Shown here piece by piece: positions 54,670 through 63,812 of a stretch of 64,000 nt of DNA. The notes beneath the pieces were generated by a model. The model was not told the DNA's origin and made no database searches. It was given only the letters and a program-made list of their open reading frames with translations. How positions within the stretch are numbered: the stretch's first letter is position 1; the number at the start of each line of letters is the position of its first letter. The translations under genes and the position numbers were made by a program. Source of the DNA: JADFRD01 sp964491015 (GTDB taxonomy: Bacteria > Fidelibacterota > Marinisomatia > Marinisomatales > TCS55); assembly GCA_964491015.1 (NCBI GenBank), contig CAZBEY010000003.1, positions 6,192 through 70,191 on the forward strand, in the 5' to 3' direction.

Positions 54670-55485
54670 TTATTGTTCTATTTGTCTTTCTGTTCTTGGG
54701 ACAAATGTCATTAGTTTTTCTTTGATGAGCATTGGATGTTCTTTTTTATGGATGCTGATAATTCCTTCCATAACAATATTTTTTAGCATCATTTCATTCT
54801 CGGATTTCCGTTTGAGTTTACCGCCAATGGGCAAAAAAACAAGGTTCGAAAGCAAAACACCGTAGAATGTGGTAATCAGCGCCAGTCCCATCCCGGCTAA
54901 TAATTCAGCAAATTTTTGTGCAATATCAAATGACATTGCATCGATCTCCTGGCCGCTGCCTACACCGGAAAAATTGTTCATCATTATGATAAGCCCAATA
55001 ATCGTTCCAAGCATACCAAATGCGGGAGCATAGGCACCCATATAAAAGAAAATCTCCTGTCCCATCGCATGCCGTCTTTCAACATTATTCAACTCCAAAA
55101 GCAAATAGGTACGCAATAATTTTGAATCGCGTTCGTTAATCGCCAGTTCAATACCGTTTCGTAAAAAAGAATCTTCAATAGTCGACAGATCTGCCTCTAA
55201 GGAAATAACCCCGCTTTTCCGGGCTTTTTCGGCTTTCTCTACAATCTGATCAATCATGCTCTTGTAATCATATTCTTCCCCGGTAAACACATTTTTCACA
55301 ACACGGAAAATATTCAAAACATGTTTTAATGGATAGTTTACAAGGGTGGCTGAAAATGTACCTCCAAACACGATCAGAATTGAGTTCAGATTATAGAACC
55401 AATAAAGGTCGCCGCCGTTGCGGATAACGCCAATGGATATAATTGCCACACCGGCAAATAATCCTAGTGCTGTTCCTAAATCCAT
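54670..55485 (-). CDS. MotA-like proton-channel protein
   Basis: 271 residues with four membrane helices: two at the N-terminus, two after a large cytoplasmic loop. The family signatures A-P-A-F-G-M-L-G-T-I-I-G-L-I and G-M-G-L-A-L-I-T-T-F-Y-G-V-L are clear, and the loop carries several charged residues of the type that contact the rotor. With the adjoining MotB-like gene it forms a complete 5:2 stator unit. A rotor partner is not encoded here. Confidence 0.9.
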   Translation of the reverse strand: MDLGTALGLFAGVAIISIGVIRNGGDLYWFYNLNSILIVFGGTFSATLVNYPLKHVLNIFRVVKNVFTGEEYDYKSMIDQIVEKAEKARKSGVISLEADLSTIEDSFLRNGIELAINERDSKLLRTYLLLELNNVERRHAMGQEIFFYMGAYAPAFGMLGTIIGLIIMMNNFSGVGSGQEIDAMSFDIAQKFAELLAGMGLALITTFYGVLLSNLVFLPIGGKLKRKSENEMMLKNIVMEGIISIHKKEHPMLIKEKLMTFVPRTERQIEQ

Positions 55486-55671
55486 GAGAACTCCTTAAGT
55501 ATATGAACCTTGTACTTAATTAATAAATATTTATCACCTCCTTCTAAGTGTAAAGTTAATATATTTTTTTTGATTGGTAATGGTTGAAATAAACAAAGAT
55601 TGGTCATATACTTTTTACCGTATTGAGGCTGTTTCTATTACATTTCACTGGTTGGTTTATGAAATAATTCT

Positions 55672-57741
55672 ATGATTTTCATTCATTACATATATTTTTT
55701 CCTTCTGTATTTCATTGTGTACAGTTCTACCCTTTTACCTCAAACAACTCTTTCTGCTGGTGATTTAATGATGGTCACTGTTAATGCTGATGGCGATAAA
55801 AATTTTGATTTTGTTCCACTGAGGAATTTAGAAGCAAGTACCGTTATCAAATTCACGGATGCTGCTTGGGACAGCACAGCCTTGCTGACGAATGAAGGTA
55901 CATTGACATATACAACATCGTCAATTGTCACTGCTGGAACCATTGTTTCATATTCCGGCTCAAGTGGGGGCGAGTGGTCATCGTCGGGCTCCTTCAACCC
56001 CAGTGCTTCGGGTGATAATATAATAGTTTATCAAGGTAGTATCGGTTCTGAAACATTCATATATGGGATTGGTTGGGCAAGAGGGACCTCTTGGATTAGC
56101 TCTGGAACCGTGACCTCAAACTACTCTTTTGTTCCCCCCGGATTAAGTGAAAATGATAATACTATTATTAATCTCTCAACAACAGACAATTACCAGTATA
56201 TCACTTCCAATGGTACATCAGGCCCCAAATCTACCCTGAGGTACCTGACCTCTCAATCGGGGAATTACAATAGTAATAATAGTATAGCATACACTGCCCT
56301 GTCAGGTTCTTTTACAATTGGGCAGGCAATTAATGGCAGTTCCGGGTTTAGGATACTTTCCAGCCCGGTATCAGGGACTATTTATAACACGCTCCTTGAA
56401 CCATTATGGACTCAGGGCATGACGGGAGGAGATGCGACTAACGGTGACGCCAATGTTTGGATTTATAACGCGTCCGGTGCTTCATGGTCGGCTCTGTCCA
56501 ATTTAACGACAGATTCATATACTGCAGGTTCCGGTGTGTTAGTTTATGTATTCAGCGATGTCGATAATGATGGGGTTGATGATTTGCCTGTTTATCTCTC
56601 CGTTCCCGGAACGGAGAATAGCCCGACGGTTTCAATCAGCACAACGGCAAGTTCCTGGAATTTGCTTGGAAATCCATTTGATGCAACCATCGATGCAGAT
56701 CAATTATTTACGGACAACAGTAACTATAATTCCACTGTTTATGTCTGGGATAATGGAAAAAGCGGAGGCGCTGACTATCTAACGTGGAATGGGAACGCCG
56801 GAGATCTGTCCGATGGACTCATCGCTCCTTATCAGGGGTTCTGGATACAATCCGGAGCTGGTGGTACAAGTTTTAATTTCACTTCAAGTTGCAAATCTTC
56901 CACAGCCGGATCCTTTTATAAACAGTTAGCAGACGGCCACGGCAGCGTAAGTTTTACAATCACTTCAGGAGATTATAGCGATAATGTTTTTGTATCGTTT
57001 ATGAATAACGGCGCCCGAGGCATAGATACTGGCGATGCCTACAAACTTCTTCCTATGACGCCAAGCAAACGAGTGGTTGGCTTAACCTATGCAGAAGGAA
57101 ATGGATTGGACATTAGTAATCTTCCGGATACCGATGTCGGTTCTATTTCGATTCCTTTGGACATAATGTTTCTCACCTTAGATGAGAATCTGAACTTCGT
57201 TACGGAAGAACATCTCGTAACTATGGGTTGGGATTTAGACAATCTTTCGAATCACATCTCCCTTTTGTTGGTAAATAATCAAACGGGTGATTCGTTTGAT
57301 TTGAGGGATCAGAGCGAAATTTCCATCAAAACGACAGACCGGGGAAGTTTTCCGGTTTATGGCTCTGGAAGCGTAAATATGTATCCCCAATTAGGAGAGA
57401 GTTTGTTTACGCTTACCGTGGTTTATAATACTCTATCAGCGGAAAATGATCCTCCCATTCTGTCTGATGAATTTGTGCTTTATCCTGCATATCCCAACCC
57501 CTTTAATCCAAGTGTCATTCTTTCTTTCCATGTACCGAATGGTATTAATACAAGGAACTCCACATCTCTGGAGATTTATGATATTCATGGTCATCTGGTT
57601 GAGAGCTTGATCAACAAGCCTCTCTCCAAAGGCAAGCACAGTATTCAATGGAAACCCGCTAATATGCCATCAGGCTTATATTTTGTTCGACTAAAAAAAG
57701 GTAGTAAAAACTTTTGCCAGAAAATAACTTTTGTGAAATAG
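55672..57741 (+). CDS. Secreted beta-rich protein with type IX-style C-terminal sorting domain
   Basis: 689 residues. A signal peptide (FFLLYFIVYSSTLLPQ) leads a lamin-tail/LTD-like N-domain (about 25-200: S-A-G-D-L-M-M-V-T-V-N-A-D-G, S-T-V-I-K-F-T-D-A-A-W-D). A long serine/threonine/glycine-rich beta region follows. The last ~85 residues are a T9SS type A-like domain: L-Y-P-A-Y-P-N-P-F-N-P-S-V-I-L-S-F, L-E-I-Y-D-I-H-G-H-L-V, G-L-Y-F-V-R-L-K. It should be exported across the outer membrane and probably anchored. The downstream small exosortase-target gene begins 13 bases after its stop. Confidence 0.87.
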   Translation: MIFIHYIYFFLLYFIVYSSTLLPQTTLSAGDLMMVTVNADGDKNFDFVPLRNLEASTVIKFTDAAWDSTALLTNEGTLTYTTSSIVTAGTIVSYSGSSGGEWSSSGSFNPSASGDNIIVYQGSIGSETFIYGIGWARGTSWISSGTVTSNYSFVPPGLSENDNTIINLSTTDNYQYITSNGTSGPKSTLRYLTSQSGNYNSNNSIAYTALSGSFTIGQAINGSSGFRILSSPVSGTIYNTLLEPLWTQGMTGGDATNGDANVWIYNASGASWSALSNLTTDSYTAGSGVLVYVFSDVDNDGVDDLPVYLSVPGTENSPTVSISTTASSWNLLGNPFDATIDADQLFTDNSNYNSTVYVWDNGKSGGADYLTWNGNAGDLSDGLIAPYQGFWIQSGAGGTSFNFTSSCKSSTAGSFYKQLADGHGSVSFTITSGDYSDNVFVSFMNNGARGIDTGDAYKLLPMTPSKRVVGLTYAEGNGLDISNLPDTDVGSISIPLDIMFLTLDENLNFVTEEHLVTMGWDLDNLSNHISLLLVNNQTGDSFDLRDQSEISIKTTDRGSFPVYGSGSVNMYPQLGESLFTLTVVYNTLSAENDPPILSDEFVLYPAYPNPFNPSVILSFHVPNGINTRNSTSLEIYDIHGHLVESLINKPLSKGKHSIQWKPANMPSGLYFVRLKKGSKNFCQKITFVK

Positions 57742-57754
57742 AGGGGATATCATT

Positions 57755-57943
57755 ATGAACAATAAAACAATACAAATTACCGCTGTTATGCTGCTGCTGA
57801 TCGCAAACATCACCGCACAACCATCCTTTCCTAATGAACCGAACCAAGCGCCAATTGGTGGCCTTGGGCTTCTCGCCGCTATCGGTGGAGCAATGGCTTT
57901 GAAAAAATTGCTGAACAGAAATCAGAATCAGGATTCGGATTAG
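57755..57943 (+). CDS. Small PID-CTERM-like exosortase substrate
   Basis: 62 residues: signal peptide to about residue 21, a short proline/asparagine-rich stretch (23-33), then APIGGLGLLAAIGGAMALKK (32-51) and a basic/asparagine-rich tail. The P-I-x-G-G-x-G-L-L-x-A-x-G order followed by a hydrophobic helix and K-K is what short PID-CTERM sorting signals of Bacteroidota look like. The exosortase gene follows by 107 bases, as expected for a dedicated substrate. A GAGGGG ribosome site precedes ATG 57755. The cleavage point and the final role are unknown. Confidence 0.78.
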   Translation: MNNKTIQITAVMLLLIANITAQPSFPNEPNQAPIGGLGLLAAIGGAMALKKLLNRNQNQDSD

Positions 57944-58050
57944 AATTAGGATTGGGAAATTCTTTTTTTAATTCATGCAATATTATTGAAGGGGGCCTTT
58001 CAGATAAATTCGCAACTGCCGCAAAGATTAACTCGGACTATTAAATATCG

Positions 58051-58584
58051 TTGAAAAATAAAATATCACCTTTTACTATTTTCCTTTTGAAAGCTGCCGG
58101 CGTATATGCTGCCTGGCAATTGTTTTATGATTTGTTTATTTTACCCGATAGCAGGCTGGATGCCTGGCTGAGTGTAACCGGTGTAAAATTTGCTGCGGCA
58201 GGTTTATCTTTTTTCGGCTGGAATATTGATTCTGCCGGCCGTTTTATTTCTATCATTGGGAATAGAGGCGTTGAGATTCAAAACGGCTGTAATGGAATTG
58301 ATTTGCTCGGGCTTTATGCCGGCTTTATCATCGCATACCCCGGTAATTTGAAAAAAGGAATTCTCTTTTTAATCGGCGGAATTGGCTTATTATTTATTGC
58401 CAATGTTTTGCGTATTGCCTGTTTTACGCTTTCCAATTTCTATTTTCCTGATTATTGGGAGCCTGTTCATATTTATAGCTCTTATATTTTTTTCTATCCA
58501 ATTGTATTAATACTATGGTTTTTATGGATGACAGTAAACGAACGAACCGATATTTTTTCTGGCACAGAGTTTTCATCAGCCTGA
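58051..58584 (+). CDS. Exosortase/archaeosortase family protein
   Basis: 177 residues, four or five membrane helices. The catalytic triad is in place: Cys80 in Q-N-G-C-N-G-I-D-L-L-G-L-Y, Arg121 in A-N-V-L-R-I-A, and His140 in W-E-P-V-H-I-Y-S-S-Y-I-F-F. These transpeptidases cut a C-terminal sorting signal and join the protein to a new acceptor. It starts at TTG. The short length suits the Bacteroidota XrtF/XrtN-like branch rather than the long EpsH type. Its target is presumably the 62-residue protein just upstream. Confidence 0.92.
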   Translation: MKNKISPFTIFLLKAAGVYAAWQLFYDLFILPDSRLDAWLSVTGVKFAAAGLSFFGWNIDSAGRFISIIGNRGVEIQNGCNGIDLLGLYAGFIIAYPGNLKKGILFLIGGIGLLFIANVLRIACFTLSNFYFPDYWEPVHIYSSYIFFYPIVLILWFLWMTVNERTDIFSGTEFSSA

Positions 58585-59018
58585 TTGCTGTTGGACTGAT
58601 ATATATTTTATGTATCCGCCCGGCGCAATCATATGCAGTCAGAGAATTTATTCTTCCTGTTTTTGATTCTTTGATCGAGGCAAAAGACAATATTGTTTCT
58701 GAACCCGGTATTGATGAGTTTTATATTTCATCTGCTTCCAACGCCTTCCCAAGAGTCAAAATTGAAGTACCTTTTAATGGTTATTTCTGGTTGGCAATGG
58801 CCTTTATCTGGCCGGCGAAAAACAAGCGCCTCGGTAGAGTAATCTGGCTCTACAACTGGATATTGTTTTTAATCATTCCGTTAGCAGCAATCGGAATATT
58901 GGGTGGTTTTATATGGCTGGCGCCATTAGTCAATGTTCACGAAAAAATATATAAAGCATTATTTTTGATACTGGGGATTCTTGCCGTTAAAGAAGCAGAT
59001 ACGCTGATTAAAAATTAA
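58515..59018 (+). CDS. Exosortase-associated membrane protein
   Basis: 167 residues (alternative start ATG 58524). It has an N-terminal membrane helix (about 16-36), a ~60-residue extracytoplasmic part with V-P-F-N-G-Y-F-W-L-A-M-A-F, and two or three C-terminal helices. Overlapping the exosortase gene by 70 bases, it is certainly co-expressed. The position matches the exosortase F system-associated membrane proteins of Bacteroidota, but I see no firm sequence motif to prove the same family. It is probably a partner or acceptor-handling subunit. Confidence 0.7.
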   Translation: MVFMDDSKRTNRYFFWHRVFISLIAVGLIYILCIRPAQSYAVREFILPVFDSLIEAKDNIVSEPGIDEFYISSASNAFPRVKIEVPFNGYFWLAMAFIWPAKNKRLGRVIWLYNWILFLIIPLAAIGILGGFIWLAPLVNVHEKIYKALFLILGILAVKEADTLIKN

Positions 59019-59839
59019 TCTTTTTCCTTATCCCTGGAAAAATCTTTGCTGGATTTATACAAAAAAGTTTTTTCATCTTCAGTTAAATTATCAAAACCTA
59101 CTTGATTAATTTTATCTAATAAATGGTCAACCTTGTACTGCAATTTCATTTTTTGTTTGTTTTTTTGTGTCCGGTGCGAAATTCGAAATTCTTCAAACTG
59201 TTTATAAACAGAAAATTTCAAATCTTTCCATCGCCTGTAATACCGAATATAAATATACCCAATCATCATTCCGGAGAGATGGGTTATATGGCTTATATTG
59301 GAATAGCTGTTAAACGATGAAATAAACGCAATAACCCCAAGAAAAATCACAAACCATTTTACTTTGATGGGAACCAGAAAATAGAGGTAAACCGTTCGGT
59401 TAGGGAACATCATTCCATAGGCAAGCAAAATACCGTATACTGCCCCGCTTGCGCCTATGAGAACTGAATAGGGTTGTGGTATATTAAATAAAAGCCAAAT
59501 TAGTCCGGAACCAATCCCCGTTAAAAAATAATATTTTAGGAATTCTTTTTTCCCCCAAATGGATTCCATTTCTGAACCAAACATCCACAATACAAACATA
59601 TTGATTAATACATGAAAAACACCGCCGTGGATAAACATATAAGTCACAGGCTGCCAGATCATGGGCCAGATTGTTTTGGGCGAAAGGCCGAATAATCTGG
59701 CGAGGTCCACTTGGCTGGAAGAAATCACTTTGAGAAAAAACATTCCCACATTGATCCAAATCAGAATCTTTATAGCTTCGGTGAAAATTTTTGGCTTAAA
59801 GGAAACATTCCCGTGTTCAGATTGAAATTGGTATCTCAC
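59015..59839 (-). CDS. Rhomboid-family intramembrane serine protease
   Basis: 274 residues with about six membrane helices. The catalytic serine (S131) lies in LIGASGAVYGILLA, the catalytic histidine (H187) in I-T-H-L-S-G-M-M-I-G-Y, and the oxyanion-helping H-V-L-I-N-M-F-V-L-W-M-F-G is in TM2. The cytoplasmic C-tail (about 200-274) is charged. It cleaves membrane helices of unknown targets. It is convergent with the exosortase-partner gene (four-base overlap) and coupled to the DUF4105-like gene upstream by four bases. Confidence 0.93.
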   Translation of the reverse strand: MRYQFQSEHGNVSFKPKIFTEAIKILIWINVGMFFLKVISSSQVDLARLFGLSPKTIWPMIWQPVTYMFIHGGVFHVLINMFVLWMFGSEMESIWGKKEFLKYYFLTGIGSGLIWLLFNIPQPYSVLIGASGAVYGILLAYGMMFPNRTVYLYFLVPIKVKWFVIFLGVIAFISSFNSYSNISHITHLSGMMIGYIYIRYYRRWKDLKFSVYKQFEEFRISHRTQKNKQKMKLQYKVDHLLDKINQVGFDNLTEDEKTFLYKSSKDFSRDKEKD

Positions 59840-60708
59840 ACTAAACCTATTTTTTTAAGTTCATCATATTGTTTTCTGTTTTTCCAATTCATAATGGGCG
59901 TCAGGGTTGAGTGGGGTGCTTCGGGCACTTTTAACTGCGGCATAGTATAAAGTTCCAATTCCACATTCATTTCTTTTTGTTGCTTATTTATATTGTAAAC
60001 AAGATTAACAAACAGATCCCTTGGCAAAATACCCTGTAAATTATCAAAACCATATTTTATTAAACCATCGCGTATAATTGTAGAACAGCTCCGGGTGAAA
60101 AAGTTAAAATCTTTGTATTTCTCCGGTTTTTTCGGATTTACCGGGGTGTTGTGAATTACATCCAATTCATCATTATAAATCGAGCTCAACTTTTCTGTAT
60201 CTATTCCTTTTATCCGCAGCACGTGGATTGTGCGCATGAAATTACGCCCAAATTTATCGTAATAAGCGCGACCGTTTTCCATAACCTCAAATTTTCCATT
60301 ATTAGGTGACGGAGCAAATTCGCCCAATGCCGGTCGATAAAAAAATTCTTCTGATGTTATAATTTCATTTTCATTGATCAAATGGGAAAAATTGTAAATA
60401 TTACCATTAATGCTGATGGCGTTATGTCCGAAAAGTGATACGGGATATTTTATTAATCGTTCATTATAATAAAATTCGACAATGGGCTCTGATGTCTTTT
60501 CAACATCAGGCCAGATAATAATAATGGGCTCATTTGTTTCATAATCAGTTTGAGGGAGCTGTCTTGCCCACACTTTTTTGTTTAGCCAGTGGATTAAATA
60601 TCCATTCCAGATCAACCTGTTTTCAAAATGTTTCTTTCCATTTTCTCCCAGGACAAATGGTTTCTCATTCGTTTCTGCTAACGTTCCTCTTATAATTTCA
60701 ATATCCAT
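59836..60708 (-). CDS. DUF4105-like putative papain-fold protein
   Basis: 290 residues with no leader. The spaced S-L-F-G-H-N-A-I-S-I-N-G and F-F-T-R-S-C-S-T-I-I-R-D-G-L segments give a histidine followed later by a cysteine, the order of permuted papain-like (LRAT/NlpC-type) enzymes including DUF4105 and the lipoprotein N-acyltransferase Lnb. Lnb is a membrane protein, which this is not. So the catalytic reading is tentative. It is coupled to rhomboid by four bases and lies beside recO. Confidence 0.5.
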   Translation of the reverse strand: MDIEIIRGTLAETNEKPFVLGENGKKHFENRLIWNGYLIHWLNKKVWARQLPQTDYETNEPIIIIWPDVEKTSEPIVEFYYNERLIKYPVSLFGHNAISINGNIYNFSHLINENEIITSEEFFYRPALGEFAPSPNNGKFEVMENGRAYYDKFGRNFMRTIHVLRIKGIDTEKLSSIYNDELDVIHNTPVNPKKPEKYKDFNFFTRSCSTIIRDGLIKYGFDNLQGILPRDLFVNLVYNINKQQKEMNVELELYTMPQLKVPEAPHSTLTPIMNWKNRKQYDELKKIGLV

Positions 60709-60709
60709 T

Positions 60710-61414
60710 CTATGTCAATAATTGTTTCAGCACTTTTAATGATTTAAGATTCCGGCATGTTTCAAAATGGTATTCTAAATTTGACGAAATATAACCACCC
60801 ACAACTCGCCTGTCTTTGGCCGTTAATTTCTGCGAAGCTAAATCAGACTTGAATGTGCTGTAGCGAATATTTGTCTGAATTAAAAATTCTAAAATATGTC
60901 TACTGTTTGGACCGGCATTTGGATCCGGCAGAACCATTCCTGGGAATTCTCTTTCAGGAAAGTGAGGCTCAAATCCCAACAAGCTCAATAATTTTAATTC
61001 ATAGTACCAGAAACATAAATTAAAATGCTTCTCCTCTTCATGGAAAAAAGACAGTGTCGCTGAGAGTTCCTCAAAAAGATTTTCATGGGGGTCGTGATCT
61101 GTGATGGTTTTATCCGTTAACTCAATTACAGAGAGTGCGTACGTTAATTTTTTCAAGTCGTCTTGAAATTGAATCCAATTTTTCATAAAACGCACTTTGG
61201 AAAGTGTGTGTAAATCGCGGTTTTCTTTATAATAAAAGAGAATTTCCAGATAATTCGCAGGCTGAAAATAAGAGCCTAATGGTTCTTTTTTCCGCTGAGC
61301 GCCTCTGACCATTATGCTCGTTTTTCCGTATTCCTTTGTAAAACAATGGGCAATAAGACTGCTGTCGGAATATGGAAAACGTTTTAAAACAATGGCTGGT
61401 GATTCAACGATCAT
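60710..61414 (-). CDS. recO: DNA repair protein RecO
   Basis: 234 residues. OB-fold start I-V-L-K-R-F-P-Y-S-D-S-S-L-I, then K-T-S-I-M-V-R-G-A-Q-R-K-K-E-P-L-G, and a helical domain with the L-L-G-F-E-P-H-F segment. The usual zinc-finger cysteines are not visible. It assists RecA loading onto SSB-coated single strands in the RecFOR pathway. It begins 16 bases past the proS stop and ends two bases from the DUF4105-like gene, so the four genes proS-recO-DUF4105-rhomboid form one unit. Confidence 0.9.
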   Translation of the reverse strand: MIVESPAIVLKRFPYSDSSLIAHCFTKEYGKTSIMVRGAQRKKEPLGSYFQPANYLEILFYYKENRDLHTLSKVRFMKNWIQFQDDLKKLTYALSVIELTDKTITDHDPHENLFEELSATLSFFHEEEKHFNLCFWYYELKLLSLLGFEPHFPEREFPGMVLPDPNAGPNSRHILEFLIQTNIRYSTFKSDLASQKLTAKDRRVVGGYISSNLEYHFETCRNLKSLKVLKQLLT

Positions 61415-61429
61415 GGTGACCGCCGGGGC

Positions 61430-62911
61430 TCAATACGCCCTTGCGTAAATCACCTCATGTCGTGCCGGTTTACCAGAATATATACAATTTAAACCGCTAT
61501 GACTTTCATCAAAAGGAATACAGCGGATGGTGGCTTTTGTTTCTTCTTTTACTGCTTCTTCTGTCTCCGGATTTCCATCCCATCCACAGCGGACAAAGCC
61601 TCCATTTTTAATAATCGATTTGAATTCATCATAATTGGAAACTGTAAAGGTATTTTTATCCCGAAATGCCTTTGCCTGCTCAAACAATCCCGATTGAATA
61701 TCTTCCAACAATTTTGGAATACTATTCATTAAATCACTTTTACTCAAAAACATCTTTTCTCTCGTATCCCGTCTCACCAAAACCACTTGGTCATTTTCAA
61801 CGTCTCGGGGACCTACTTCCATTCTCAGTGGAGCGCCTTTCATTTCCCATTCGTTAAATTTGAATCCGGGAGAATTATCCGTCCAGTCCTCGTGAATTCT
61901 GATGCCGTTTTCTTTGAGACCAAATACAAAAGGTTCGATAAAATCTTTAATCATCTTTGCATGGTTTTCATTCCGGGCAATGGGAACAATCACCACTTGG
62001 TAGGGTGCAATTCTTGGAGGAAGCCGCAACCCTTTATCATCGCCATGAGCCATAATAACCGCACCAACTAACCGGGTGCTGATACCCCAGCTTGTGGCAT
62101 AAACATAGTCTTCCAGATTATCTTTAGTCTGAAATGTTACATCAAACGCTTTTGCAAAATTCTGTCCGAGGTTGTGCGACGTCCCGGCTTGGAGGGCTCG
62201 TTTATCTCCCATCATTGCTTCAATACAGTATGTTGCTTCAGCGCCGGCGAATTTCTCGGCCTCTGATTTAAGACCGGTTATAACAGGAATGGCCAAATAA
62301 TCTTCTGCCAACTGCCGGTACAATTCTAAAATGGTCAATGTTTCTTCCTGTGCTTCTTCCGCGGTGGCATGGGCGGTGTGACCTTCCTGCCAGAGAAATT
62401 CAGTGGTTCTTAAAAAGAGTCGAGTGCGCATTTCCCAGCGAACTACATTGGCCCACTGATTGATCAGCAGCGGTAAATCCCGATAAGATTGAATCCATTT
62501 TTTATACATGGACCAAATCACTGTTTCGGACGTGGGGCGCACAATGACTTCTTCTTCCAGTTTGGATTCCGGGTCCACGATCAATCCTTTTTCACCATCC
62601 GATTTCAATCGGGTATGAGTGATCACAGCGCATTCTTTTGCAAATCCTTCTACATGCTCCGCTTCCCTGGCGAGAAATGATTTTGGTATAAATAAGGGAA
62701 AATATGCATTGACATGACCCGTTTCCTTAATCATATGATCAAACGTTTCTTTTATCATATCCCAAACTGCAAAGCCGTAAGGGCGGACGACCATGGTTCC
62801 TTTTACGGGACCGTAGTCTGCCATGCCTGCCTTAATCACCACATCGGTGTACCAAGCGGCGTAATTTTGACTCTGTGGGGTTACTCCTTTAGACATATTG
62901 ATTGCTCTCAT
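61430..62911 (-). CDS. proS: Prolyl-tRNA synthetase, eukaryote/archaeal-type
   Basis: 493 residues, class II synthetase of the type lacking the INS editing insertion. Motif 2 is V-V-R-W-E-M-R-T-R-L-F-L-R-T-T-E-F-L-W-Q-E-G-H, motif 3 is around R-L-V-G-A-V-I-M-A-H-G-D-D-K-G-L, with the anticodon-binding domain and a C-terminal tail ending in A-Y. It could start at M6 (62896), giving the common beginning S-K-G-V-T-P-Q. It charges tRNA-Pro. Bacteria of several phyla carry this type instead of the E. coli form. Confidence 0.95.
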   Translation of the reverse strand: MRAINMSKGVTPQSQNYAAWYTDVVIKAGMADYGPVKGTMVVRPYGFAVWDMIKETFDHMIKETGHVNAYFPLFIPKSFLAREAEHVEGFAKECAVITHTRLKSDGEKGLIVDPESKLEEEVIVRPTSETVIWSMYKKWIQSYRDLPLLINQWANVVRWEMRTRLFLRTTEFLWQEGHTAHATAEEAQEETLTILELYRQLAEDYLAIPVITGLKSEAEKFAGAEATYCIEAMMGDKRALQAGTSHNLGQNFAKAFDVTFQTKDNLEDYVYATSWGISTRLVGAVIMAHGDDKGLRLPPRIAPYQVVIVPIARNENHAKMIKDFIEPFVFGLKENGIRIHEDWTDNSPGFKFNEWEMKGAPLRMEVGPRDVENDQVVLVRRDTREKMFLSKSDLMNSIPKLLEDIQSGLFEQAKAFRDKNTFTVSNYDEFKSIIKNGGFVRCGWDGNPETEEAVKEETKATIRCIPFDESHSGLNCIYSGKPARHEVIYARAY

Positions 62912-62973
62912 TAAAATTGAAGTAGAAATTACCGGGGTTCATAGGGGCAATCAAACGGTTTGTTCGCAAAAAT

Positions 62974-63714
62974 ATGATGACAAAAGCTAAAATAAAACAT
63001 ATCCAATCCCTTCACCATAAGAAAGGACGCAACAAAAACGGCCAATTCATTATAGAAGGGAAACGCCTTGTTCAGGAAGCATTAAATGCCGGTGAACAAT
63101 TTCTATTTGCTTTTTATACAGACGCGTTTTTACAGGCAAATAAAGAAATGGTTGAAAAAATTTCTTCACACTTACCTGCTTGCCAAACGGTAAGTGAAAA
63201 GGAAATGGCTTCCATCGCAACAACAGACACACCCTCAGGGATTCTCTCCGTGTGTTCTATTCCGGAATACTCAAATGCCGCCCATGGGGGGAATTGGCTT
63301 TATCTGGATAATATTTCAGACCCGGGGAACATGGGCACATTGCTTCGAACATCAGTTTGGTTTGGGGTCCAGAATATTGCTTTGTCCAAAAATTGCGTGG
63401 ATATTTACAATCCCAAAGTTGTACGCGGTGGAATGGGGGCACATTTTTCTTTAAAGTCCATTTCTAACCAATCACTAAAACAATTTAAAAAATCACACAC
63501 AATTATTGGTGCTGACCAAATCGGTAGACGTATTAGCGATTTTAAATTAAAAACACCATGGGTATTGGTTTTAGGTAACGAAGCACACGGTCTTTCTAAA
63601 AACACCAAAGAGATACTTGATTATATTATTTCTATTCCAAAAGTTGGAGATGGTGAATCGCTGAACGTTGCCGTGGCTGGTGGAATTATTATGGAAAAGC
63701 TGGTAATGGGGTAA
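62974..63714 (+). CDS. SpoU/TrmH-family RNA 2'-O-ribose methyltransferase
   Basis: 246 residues, SPOUT trefoil-knot fold. Family motifs: I-I-E-G-K-R-L-V-Q-E-A (substrate-binding N-domain), Y-L-D-N-I-S-D-P-G-N-M-G-T-L-L-R-T, L-G-N-E-A-H-G-L-S, and I-P-K-V-G-D-G-E-S-L-N-V-A-V-A. It should methylate rRNA or tRNA; target not determined. It is divergent from proS with about 60 bases between start codons, so shared promoters are likely. Confidence 0.93.
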   Translation: MMTKAKIKHIQSLHHKKGRNKNGQFIIEGKRLVQEALNAGEQFLFAFYTDAFLQANKEMVEKISSHLPACQTVSEKEMASIATTDTPSGILSVCSIPEYSNAAHGGNWLYLDNISDPGNMGTLLRTSVWFGVQNIALSKNCVDIYNPKVVRGGMGAHFSLKSISNQSLKQFKKSHTIIGADQIGRRISDFKLKTPWVLVLGNEAHGLSKNTKEILDYIISIPKVGDGESLNVAVAGGIIMEKLVMG

Positions 63715-63775
63715 TTTGTAACTGGTTAGCGGTAGAGTGTCTGTCCACCGTGGCGGGGTGATTGAATGATTATTG

Positions 63776-63812
63776 TTTCAACCTTTCAAAGGTTTGAAAC
63801 CTTTGAAAGGTT
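63776..63812. repeat. 31-bp near-perfect palindrome
   Basis: ACCTTTCAAAGGTTT (63781-63795), one central G, then its exact inverted complement (63797-63811). Each half is itself nearly palindromic. It sits in the 286-bp non-coding tail after the SpoU gene and strongly resembles the AACCTTTGAAAGGTT palindromes dispersed in Bacteroidota/FCB genomes. Confidence 0.85.

Noticed and set aside
53941..55485. Zorya-type defence system (ZorAB)
   Set aside because: The MotA/B-like proteins have normal lengths and an OmpA domain, and no ZorC/D/E-type nuclease or helicase is adjacent.
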